Positions 12,468 to 22,400 of a stretch of 64,000 nucleotides of DNA are shown piece by piece. Position 1 is the first letter of the stretch. Each line of letters starts with the position of its first letter. The notes beneath the pieces were generated by a model. The model saw only the letters and a list, made by a program, of their open reading frames with translations, ran no database searches and had not been told where the DNA came from. The stretch lies in NCBI RefSeq assembly GCF_002775205.1, contig NC_036447.1, forward strand, positions 19,760,501-19,824,500, given 5' to 3'. A program made the position numbers and the translations under genes. The DNA comes from Xiphophorus maculatus (taxonomy: Eukaryota > Chordata > Actinopteri > Cyprinodontiformes > Poeciliidae).

Positions 12468-12545
12468 TGACGTACGTGCGTAAACCCGTATATGGCAAAT
12501 GTTGCGTGCGGACGTCATATCGCGACAAGGTTTCCGGGAACTCCC
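12468..12545. promoter_or_regulatory. Compact downstream element: CRE, CArG, CRE, STAT, kappaB-like sites
   Basis: Within 78 bp just past the junb poly(A) signal lie TGACGTAC (12468-12475, CRE-like), CCGTATATGG (12486-12495, one base off a CArG box), GGACGTCA (12510-12517, 7 of 8 bases of the palindromic CRE), TTCCGGGAA (12532-12540, STAT half-site pair with 3-bp spacing) and GGGAACTCCC (12536-12545, fits the kappaB pattern). The patch is CpG-rich in otherwise AT-rich DNA. Mammalian JunB is known to have an inducible 3' flanking enhancer with an SRE and a CRE, so this is a good candidate for its fish counterpart. Motifs are seen; function is inferred. Confidence 0.6.
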
Positions 12546-12599
12546 TCCTACATTGCCAGGCAGAGGCTGCGCTCTCCCCTTCACACCACAGCCGAGAGA

Positions 12600-13800
12600 G
12601 AGGTTTGTCAATGAGTTTATTCTAGTGAAGGGAGTTTCCCCTCATTCTGCTTTTGGTTTCCCAAAACAAGCCTTGTGATCAACAGCTCAGGAAAGAGAAA
12701 AAAAGTTCCATGAAAACATGTCGTAATGACGTTCAAGTTAAAAAGTAGTCGGAAAGAAAAGCTGGCGGAAAGACTTGATATGAAAAACGTCAAATTTGAA
12801 GGACATTAATGCTTTTAAAGTGGGCCCTAGCATTGTTATTTAAATATGAAAAAAAAAAAACATTTGAAAGCACAGGTATTAAGAAAAAGCAACTAATAAT
12901 AGGCTAATGCTAAATTCATTAAATTGCTTATGTTTTTTTTTTTATTATTATTATTCATTTATAAAACTTGCCAGGAAAAAGCTGGTGGAAATAATCGAAA
13001 GAAATAAAAAGGGGTCAAAATTAAGTCACCTATATTTGGAGGAAAGGCCACTAGATTAAATTTCCCTTTGGAATATATCAATTCAGGCAGCAGATAAACA
13101 CCCAACAAAAGAATCTTGAATATTTTTCACTTAATTATTTTAAAACTTTTACAACTTAATTAGTCAAGACATGAGTAAAATAAATGAATGAAATGAGACC
13201 AATCCTTACTAGAACAACACCTTCTCCAAAGGTTAGATTTAACAGAATAAATAAAAAAAAAAAACGTAAAGTACTAATGGTACACAACTGAAATGGTTAA
13301 ATGTTTACAGGTTTTCCTTTTAAATAAAATTCAGCATGCATATTTACACACACTTGTTTTGAATGTCCAATTTTCAGTCATTTACAGAAGTGATTATTTA
13401 CTAAGTTGGAGTACTTTTAGACATAATATTATGGTTTCAGTCAAAATGACTAAAATTTAGGATAACATTTCTGCTCAATTTTAAATTAAATATATATTCA
13501 ACTATCCAATCTTTCCTAACAGGAACTGGAGCCATTTGGCAACAGCTGATTGTTGTGCTGAGTCAACCACCACAATAACTCCAATATTAACCCAAGACTT
13601 GGCAGCTTTGTGACGTACTGTGATCTTCTGCCAGGCAAAGCTGTTCAACTGCCTCAGGTCCAAGAACAGAAGAAAAAGAAAAACAAAAAAAAAAACCCTC
13701 ACAGATTATTGTCTCAAAGTCGGATTTAGAGTTTTGCTGCCACCTAGAGGTCATTAATGAATTGAGATTCAAAAAATGTATTTGCACAGAGCAGACAGTG
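12600..13800. other. Intergenic spacer between junb and prdx2
   Basis: AT-rich DNA with short A and T runs and no supported gene, RNA gene or recognisable transposon. The right end grades into the prdx2 3' UTR on the minus strand. Confidence 0.5.
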
Positions 13801-14083
13801 TTCTTCCACAGTTTTAATAGAGATGGTAGCAAATGACAGCAAGGAAAAATATCACTTTTTTGAAAAACAAAAAAAAAAGGGAGCAAAACTAAACTATAGT
13901 TTCAGTGCATGAGACTAAAAGGTTATCCCATCAACTGCAGCCTAAACAGACAAGGATGATACTTGTAGAGGAAGTTAAGTTTCTTCTAATGGGTGAGATC
14001 TGTGGTATTTCACAGGGAAACCTCCAATCCAAAAAACAAGTGCTGTACTCATGAACAATCTGCTGGACAGAAGACCTTGGGAT

Positions 14084-17000
14084 TTACTGCTTGGAGAAGA
14101 AGGCTTTGCTCTTCTCCACGTCGGGGATGATTGTGTCGCTCCCAGGCTTCCAGCCGGCGGGACAAACTGTGCAGAGATAGAAAAGGGATAAAGTTTACTT
14201 CAAGTGTCAGAGGTGGTTGATAAACTATGTTATCTCAGGACAAAGTACACGGGTGAATGTCCAAGAGGATAAGCCAATATCGGTGCTAGTTAAGGTTAAG
14301 CTATGAAGGCAGATAGCTACTTCAGTTTCATTACGTTCTTTTTGACAAATATGTGCAGTACATGTTCAGATGCGGTAAATGTTTGTAAAACTTCAGTGTA
14401 TTATTTGGTTTTGTGCAATAGGCTCCCTTTATTTCTTTACATCTCCGGTCGCTGCTCTTTGTAGTTTCAGAGGAGCCTGTGAAAATGATTGGGTAGCAAG
14501 TATTTTACCGTTGTGTAAAGTAACTCCAACAAACCCCCGCATGTATCGCAAATGGGTCACAGCTTTTGCATCATTATAAAAACATGAATTACATCGGCGA
14601 AAACATTTAAACTGGACAGAATCTACTTTTAGTACTTTTTTAAAATTGCTTCATCAATAAACTAGTTCCCATTTCTTGAATTTTGTCTTACTTTTTGTAC
14701 ATAAACACATGCTCCAAGTTTTCACCTAAAAGGAAAAAAAACCTTAAAAAGCCAAGCCATTTTTAAATATTTATTTTTTAAGATAACTGTCATTATTTTA
14801 AACAATAATAATACAATAAAAATTTTGCTTTACAACTACCAAGATCCCCACCATGCAGTTGGGTAAAGAGCTACAATCTTGCTGGCTGAAAGAAAGATAC
14901 TACCACCCTCCGCTCACTCAAATGAAATACAGTTTTATGCTATAAGGAAATATTTCCAGTCAGGAAACTAAAGAATTGCCACCCTTCACTCCCAAAAACG
15001 CAGCTCTGCTCTGAACAGCAGGTCTGCATCCTCCTTGTTACCTGAGCTCATCTCTTAATCACCAGTCAAATCTGCTTGTTGCCCAATATAAGGAAAAGAT
15101 GCAACTATGATATTGTTGCTGAATATTGGGATTATATTTAGAACCCAAATTTTTCTGACCATTTCTCGTCATGGTTGTTTCCCCAATCATCATCTTAGAA
15201 AATACCAGCAACTATAAATCTATATATAGTGTGGATTGTATTAGTTGGAGCAATATCTCAAACATTGATATTGCAATGTCACACTGTTCTACCAGTGTTA
15301 CTGTTTAAAGAACAGCAAAAATAGTCAAAAAATCTGAACACAGTTATAATATCATTTCAGATCCAAGATTACCAAAAGCTCATATTTAACCCACTTAATG
15401 ACTTTGGTTAAATATAGCCTTGTCTGCTTCTGTGTTACCCAAGTTCAGTGGCTTTTCTCAGAACATATTCAGTAGACTTACTACAGTGACTGACCACAGG
15501 TTTCCTGTGTTTAAAACCATATTGCGGTAAATAAGAGCTTGAAGCTTGGCATGGTCAAGGCAACAAGATTAATTTTATGTTAGTTTTAAACTCTAATACA
15601 ACAGGCAGGCTTGAGGAACAGAATTAATTTGAGGTTTACTGCTCTGCCTCATGGGCTTTGTGGTTTTGTTGCTGTGCATCATGAAGTCACTGCACCAGAT
15701 TATTGCACAGAATATGTGATTCCAGTAGTAAAGCATGAGTTTACAGATCTAAAGTTAATTTGATGATCTAGCATGGGAGATCTTCATGCATCTCTCCACA
15801 TAGAAACCTTTAATAAAATAGTGTTTGTCAAAGGTCAGCAATTAGCTTGTGTGTATAATAATTTGGATGAGCAAACTGGATCAACTTACCCTCTCCGTGT
15901 TTGTCAGTGTGCTGGAAGGCTTGCACCAGACGCAGGGTCTCATCCACAGAGCGACCCACAGGCAAGTCGTTGATGGTGATCTGCCTCAAGGTTCCCTTAC
16001 AGTCAATCACAAACAAACCCCTGAGAGAACAAAATGACACCCCAGGATCAGCAAAATATATTAAACATTATGTTTCATCTTTAGAAAAAATGTGTTTTTT
16101 TTAACCACCCAAAAAAAATAAAAAATCTAAAACTTTAATCTAGGGGGTCGAACTGACCTGTATGCAATGCCTTCATCCTCCTTCAACACGCCGTAGTCTC
16201 TGGAAATGGATTTTGTGAGATCTGCAACAAGGGGGATCTTCATGGCACCCAGCCCTCCTTCTTTCCTTGGTGTGTTGATCCTGAAGAGGTGGAGAAAAAC
16301 ACATTTATACATACATATGTAATGTGCATATTCTGAAGAAAATGATCCCTGGCTACACTTAATGACTGCCACATTAAGTTTTGTTTCAGAAAGCACAAAG
16401 TAGCCGTTTGCTATAGCAGCAATAAGTCAGGAGGCAACATTTCTATAAGTTGACTTTAGGGGGAAAAGCAGAAATCCAACAAAAACAACTCAGCAGTTGA
16501 CGTAAGCAACACAAGAGTTGAAATAGTTTCAATTATTTTTGTGGAGGAGGGAGGCGTTAATATAAACAGAAGATCAGGCAAGTTGTGCAACACCTCCTTT
16601 CCTTCTAGAAGGAGTGAGACGAATTGAAGGCCGTTATTAAGACGCTTATCAGAAGCTGCAGAAAGGCAGCAGGGCAGCAGATAGAGCAGGGTGGGTTCTT
16701 CTTAGGCCAGAGTTCCCTCCATATGGAGCAGATATTACACAAACTTCAATACCTAGACAGCCTGATAAAACTTTTACTTTAATTTAAGGCTTAAAACAGC
16801 AGGAAGCTTTGATCCCTGACACTCTAATTTGATTTTAAAAGTTTGTAAAAACATTATCTTTTGTTGAGTTGGGGAACAAAATAACTATGTACAAGTACTT
16901 TACGCCCAAGAACCTCTTACCATGCCAAGTGGGTGAAATGAGAGTCAATGGAGCAGCCGATGACTTCACAGTTAATACGACGGAAGTCCTCTGCTCTGTC

Positions 17001-17345
17001 GCTGAAGGCAATGATCTCAGTCGGGCACACGAAGGTAAAGTCCAAGGGGTAGAAGAAGACGACCACGTACTTCCCTGGGGGACACACAAAAATGTTTAAA
17101 CTCTGGTTTAAGCATTTTTAAACCAGAGTTGAAAAACTCTGGTTTTAAAACTCTGAGCATTTAAAACCAGAGCACACAGTGCACACACTGTTTATTTTTT
17201 CCCCCCAGGGAATTAAAAAAAAAAAAAAAAAAAAAAAGACACCTTTGTAATCAGACAGCTTGATTTCCTTGAACTGGCCATCGACCACAGCTGTGGCCTT
17301 GAACTCTGGCGCAGGCTTGCCAATCTGAGCGTTTCCAGAAGACAT
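14084..17345 (-). CDS. prdx2: Peroxiredoxin 2, typical 2-Cys thiol peroxidase
   Basis: Five coding exons on the minus strand: 17345-17243, 17074-16921, 16280-16158, 16020-15890 and 14166-14084, all with GT..AG introns, adding to 594 nt or 197 residues. The peroxidatic Cys51 sits in FVCPTE and the resolving Cys172 in VCPAGW. GGLG is at 94-97, and the C-terminus ends KAFFSKQ. Length and Cys numbering match PRDX2; PRDX1 has one extra residue before its DGQFK. The cytosolic enzyme reduces H2O2 and alkyl peroxides through an intermolecular disulfide recycled by thioredoxin. GGLG plus the C-terminal helix normally confer sensitivity to hyperoxidation, although the usual Tyr-Phe is Phe-Phe here. A non-coding first exon with its donor at 18266 is likely. 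Exon 6 is reached across a long 1.7-kb intron. An ATTAAA signal on the minus strand lies near 13812. Confidence 0.95.
17099..17172. repeat. Tandem perfect hairpins in prdx2 intron
   Basis: Two adjacent palindromes share a CTCTGGTTT core. In the first, 17099-17111 pairs exactly with 17118-17130 (13 bp, 6-base loop). In the second, 17137-17149 pairs exactly with 17160-17172 (13 bp, 10-base loop). They fill much of the 168-nt prdx2 intron 17075-17242. They appear to be four alternately inverted copies of one short unit. Confidence 0.9.
17215..17237 (-). promoter_or_regulatory. U23 tract next to weak prdx2 5' splice site
   Basis: On the transcribed strand the donor of the first coding exon reads AAAG/GTGTCT, a weak match at intron positions 4-6, and is followed at once by 23 consecutive U. 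Uridine-rich tracts directly downstream of weak 5' splice sites are the known binding context for TIA-1/TIAR, which help recruit U1 snRNP. Sequence is seen; use is inferred. Confidence 0.5.
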
Positions 17346-18265
17346 GGTGGTGAATAACTGAGGGAGACAAATACTTAAAGCATTAAAAACACCAGAATGA
17401 ACATCTAAACTGAGAAGGAAACTAGACAGTTGGGTAATATATGGTTGGGAAAAAAAAAACACATGCATGAATCACATGGCATTTGAAAGATAACTCTCTT
17501 AGGTTTAAAAGCAACGTCTTAACATTAGCCTCCTTTCAAACACCTGCTGGAGGTCACATGCAAGTCACGGTCTGCCAGTAGGGAACAATGGCCTTTTATG
17601 CTTATGTAACCATGATCGGCACAAGCCAAGAATGGAGATACCTAATGCAGGATAAATTATTTTGATGTGAAGCTGAAACAATAAGCTTCATATTACCTGC
17701 AGCGTTAACGTGACATTTAACACGTTTCAAATTTTTTAATAATTATCCGCTAATATAATGATTATGCAAAATGCGCACTTCAACATTTTTTTTCTTATTT
17801 GATATTCTGCAGTGTACCAAATAAGAACACTGCATTTAGCAATTCCGTTGCTGTTGCTTTCATTTAGAAATGAATAAAAATCCCTTTCTGCGTCACTTTG
17901 GTGTTTTAGTAAAATATCAATGCAGTGGATTTCACCAGTTTAATGTTGCAGAAAGCCTCGCATTTAATTTAGTTTCAACAATAAAGTCGATAAACAAGCA
18001 CAGACCCGACCAGTGTGAGCAGGAAGCTGCGCTTCAGGAACAAAGAAAGAGCCAGAAACTCTTGGAGGAGGAGGAGGGAGCAGTGAACCCGGACCGCCTG
18101 CCTGCCTGCCTGGCTGCTTGTGGCTTAGCTTATTCTTAGCTCCGTCTACTGCGCTCATACTCCTGCGCTCCTCTTTCCTTAGAGGACAAACATTTCCCTG
18201 AAACTATGCAGGCGCTCCTGAAATGACATTCAACTAAAGACGCAAACTTTATATTCCGCGCTCAC

Positions 18266-18805
18266 CTTAGTTTCGCAGGGCTGTGGAAAACTTGGCTACG
18301 GAGGTCTACGGCTTGCTGAAGACAAGAGGATCCAAGGAGGGAGATTCTGCGCAAAAAGTACTCCAGGACAGCTGTGACCTCCGGAAGTACAAATGAGGCG
18401 CTTTCAATATAAAAGCATGGAGTTTGAGACCCCAGCTTACACTTCTTTTTGACTTTCGACGTTTCCACGAATCGAAGAGGATTTAACTTAGAAATAATAA
18501 GTTATGGCGACACGTTTAGGAAACACTTGATTTGCAAATATAAGTGAAGCTGAAATCCAAAAGTGTCGATGAAAAAGGGGGGGAAATGATACTGCTAAAT
18601 TAAGCCTAACAATAAATACATGTAATAATATGTTTAATAATAAACAAAATGGCTAATGATAATTTTGTTCTGGCTGGGAAGTAAATGGGATTTTTGTCTG
18701 GTACCCACTAGGCTGGAAAAATTAAATCGTTTTCTCAACTTTTTAGGTTATTATATTTAAAAATGTAACATTTCAAATGTACATCAAGAAAATGTGCCCA
18801 AAAAC

Positions 18806-18847
<42 letters not shown>

Positions 18848-18950
18848 CGACTTTTATTTTGAAAAGAACAGTTCCAGCGGCGTACCACGCTACTTCCGGT
18901 TAGCTCATAGAGTGAAGTGCCGAGCGGTTTCTTGAATGTCCAAGGTAATT
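18266..18950. promoter_or_regulatory. Head-to-head prdx2/wiz promoter interval
   Basis: The minus-strand prdx2 leader exon probably ends at a donor at 18265/18266 (AAG/GTGAGC on the minus strand). The plus-strand wiz leader exon probably ends at 18944 (CAAG/GTAATT). The two genes therefore diverge from a shared interval of a few hundred bp. It contains a tetranucleotide microsatellite (18806-18847) and no strong TATA box in the right place for either gene. Leader exons are inferred from splice signals, not from transcripts. Confidence 0.5.
18806..18847. repeat. GATA microsatellite, about 10 units
   Basis: An uninterrupted tetranucleotide run (AGAT/GATA phase) lies between the prdx2 and wiz leader exons. 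It is likely length-polymorphic and may offer GATA-factor motifs. Confidence 0.97.
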
Positions 18951-19428
18951 TTGTTGTTGCTGATGGTTCCATTGATTGGATGAAATTACAGATGTGTATA
19001 ATTTGTAGTTCATTCGTGCTTCACTTGAATGAGGGGCTGCGCTAATAACAAAATAATCTTAGGATTGCAAATGTAAACAAAAGACTAGAGAGGTAGCTCA
19101 AGTTAGCTTTTACTTAAAAAATACACAAACGAAATTTTCACTTCGTTGTATGTTTTTGTGCAATCGGTTCAAATTAGAGCAACAAAATTAGAAAATAAGT
19201 CGATATTGTTACGAACGATAACTGCCATTAAGACGTTTTTGAATGGTCAGATTTCACACGATATGTTAGTTGTGTCGCGTTGTTTCTGTCAAAGTATAAT
19301 ATGACGAAATGTTTGATTTATTGTTAACAGAAATCATTTCTGTTATTTATTTCTTTTATTTGATATGATTTCTAAGGACTCTACAAGAAGACAAATCCTC
19401 CTCTCAAATAAACCGCCGACTTTATTCA

Positions 19429-22400
19429 ATGGACTCTCAAGGTAAGTTTACCAGTAATAAAATTGCTATAGTTCACTTTCAAGTAGCTAAGAAGAGCTAA
19501 ATATGAGTGAATTATTGCCCCACTTTATACAATATGTCACATCCCTAAAGCTTCACTGAACAGGTATTAGGGGGGATCAAGTTTGTTCAATTGAGACAGC
19601 ATAAAAATTGTTTTTAAAAAAACAGTTTTTTCTAAACAAAATGTCCAAAAACTATTGAGCAGTCAAGTGGTAATAGTAATTTTAAATAACAAACCATTAT
19701 ATTGATGACATATGCAAAATCCTACGTATAAAGCCAGAAAATTTAAAAGCATGACAATAAAAAAAGAAACATTTAAATATGATTACAGTTCTGTTTTTGA
19801 TATAGACAGAGTTTTGTTTGTTTTTTAACATACTGATGCCTATCATATTATGTGTTGATCACTGTTTGTGTTGTCATACTTGTTGTTCTCTCCATATTTT
19901 CCTTTTCACTCCGTGTTCACAGTCTTTCTTTGACTTCAATGTCTCTGCAGCTAACTCGGGACCCGTAGTGTGTGAGGTGTGCGGGGCCTTCTTTGAGACA
20001 CGACGGGGCCTCTCGAGCCACGCTCGCCTCCATCTGCGCCAGCTCGGCGTGACCGTGTCAGAAAACAGCGGGGCTCCCATAGAGCTGCTCTACCAGCTCA
20101 TTCAGGAGAAAGACAAAGACCTCAAACCAGATGTCGCCCCATCTGTGTCTCCACCGTTGCCGCCTAAGAAAGCATCCCAGCAGGAGCCAAAGACACCTGT
20201 ACCTCCGGAGGACGCTCATGCCTCCTCCAAGACAGCGGCGAAGGTCATGACCACTCAGGGATCTCCGGCCAAGCTTAAAGAGGCAGGAGCGTCTTTTTTT
20301 CCATCCTCTCCCTCTTCTTCTAGGCCGACTGAAGGCAGCAGCTCGTCACTGTCAGACCAAAAAACGATCACCAAGCCACTGTGGGCTCCGCTGGAAACTG
20401 ATGCTCCGCTTACATTAGGTGGGTTGAAGCTGAAACAGAGTGAAACACAGAGCTGCGGTGGAATAGTTTTTTTAAAAATCATATTTGTAGTATTTAGTAT
20501 TTTATTAAAGATATTTGATTAAAAAAAATAGTTTTGTAACAATTTTATCCTTTTTTTTCGTTCATTATTTTTGACAGCTTCAGAAACAGACAATGAGATC
20601 CACGTCTGCCAGCTCTGCGGCTGCTGGTATGAGACGCGCAAGGGCCTCTCTAGTCACGCTCGTGCCCATCTCCGACAGATCGGCATCCCCGACGCCGACA
20701 TACAGGGCGGTCCCATCGAGTATCTGTACCAGATCATGAAGGAGCAGAACTTTGAGCCGATCAGCAGCCTACGACGGGACGAGCTTAAATCAAGCAGCCC
20801 TTCCAAGTCCTCCTCCTCCTCCTCAAAGCGTCCCTCTGATTTCACCTCTCCGCCCACGTCGCCTGTCAGCAAGCGGCCTAAGATGTCTGAAACCTGCACT
20901 TGTGTCCTCTGCGGGGAGAAGTTTGAGAACCGTAAGGGCCTGGGCAGCCACGCGCGCTCCCATCTCAAACACATGGGAGTGAACGACTTGGTGGGGAAGA
21001 GCTCCGCCATCGAAGCCGTGCAGGAGCTGGTGAGCAGTGGCGTGTTGGAGCCAATGCATCTTCCAAAAATGTCCAGCACTGCCAGCTCTTCCTCGGCGCC
21101 GCCGTCTCCCGTTGTCCCCATGCCGTCTCCGGCTGCCAGCCTGTCCAGGACCTCCTTCACCCCCACGGGTCTCTCTCCGAGCGCTTCCACCAGCTCCCAC
21201 TCCCCTCAGCCGCCACTCAACAGGGCGCCGAAGGCGAAGAAGGGATTTCGACTGGCTGTGGATCCGCTTCTTAAGAAACCAAAGCCAGAGCCGGTGGAGA
21301 TGGAGATTTCCGTTGAACCAAAGCCAGCAGCCAACGACAGCAGCTCTTTGACGCAAAAGGCACCTACAGCGGCCAGTTCCTCAAAACCTCCAGAGTCGGG
21401 TAAATCACAAAGTTCCTGTTGTCTTCTTGATTGAAATAATCTCACTTATAGCCCTGTTTGCCCAGCTTATTTGTGAGGAGACTTAGATAGGGGTGCACCA
21501 GTAAATCAGCCCCGATTTCCTTAATTTTGGACTGATACTTGAAAAATTTGTCTTATCCTTCGATCTCATCTGCCTCTGAAAATCAGCCTTTGTCCTCTTT
21601 TGCTCTGCTTTGAAAGAGTGACAGACCGCATCTGTTCACAGTAGCAAATACAGAGTCTTTGCTGCTGTATTTAGCAACTTTTCAAACCAAAAAAAATTGG
21701 TAGCGGCCAAAGTTGGAATCAGCAGGTCAGGCTTTTTAAAGATTGTGATTGACCAGAAAACAGCAATCGGTGCATCCCATGTTATAAGTCATGGATTTCA
21801 CAAATAAGAATCGTTTTTCAGAGACCGTTAAAAAAACAAAAGTTGTCTGGTTAAAAACTAACACGGAGTATTAGCAGGAATCATCAAGATGGTCAGAGTA
21901 GATGGGAATGGATGGACAGAAGAAAGTCTGTTAGAGATCCATCCAATCTGACTGAACTTGATGTGTTTTATCACGAAGAATAGAAAAAGATTTCACATCA
22001 TCAAAGCTGGTAGACATACCCGCAAAATACAAAACAAGCAAAAAAGAATACCACATTTTCAGATTTTAAAATTCCCTTTCACATCTATGCCCTTCTTTGT
22101 GTTGGTCTGCCACATAAAATCCTGACAACATACATTGTTTTTGTAAGCTCACAAAATGTAAAAAAACAAAACAAAACTAAGGAGTGTGAATACCTGGCTA
22201 TGAGCTGACTCTGCTCCACAGACCTGCCGTCTCCACCGACGGTCCTCTGCGACTTCTGCGGACAGCTGTTCGACACCCGGAAAGCGCTGTCGTGCCACGT
22301 CCGCGCTCACCTCCGGCAGCTCGGCCTCACCTGGTCTATCAGAACTTCCCCAATCGACCTTCTAAAAGAGGTCATGCTGCGGCGTGAGGAAAAGAAAGAG

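Noticed and set aside
17145-17468. Open frame extending Prdx2 exon through its intron with a poly-Phe run
   Set aside because: This is read-through of the U23 tract; proper splice sites and family conservation support the spliced form.
18408-18415. TATAAAAG on the plus strand between prdx2 and wiz
   Set aside because: It is about 500 bp upstream of the wiz leader exon and points away from prdx2, so it fits neither start site.
19922-19950. Alternative wiz acceptor giving a longer exon
   Set aside because: Joining the Met-Asp-Ser-Gln exon there produces an immediate in-frame stop; the acceptor at 19950 keeps the frame.
20654-21190. Minus-strand open frames opposite wiz exon 4
   Set aside because: Mirror of Ser/Pro-rich zinc-finger coding sequence; no protein family features.
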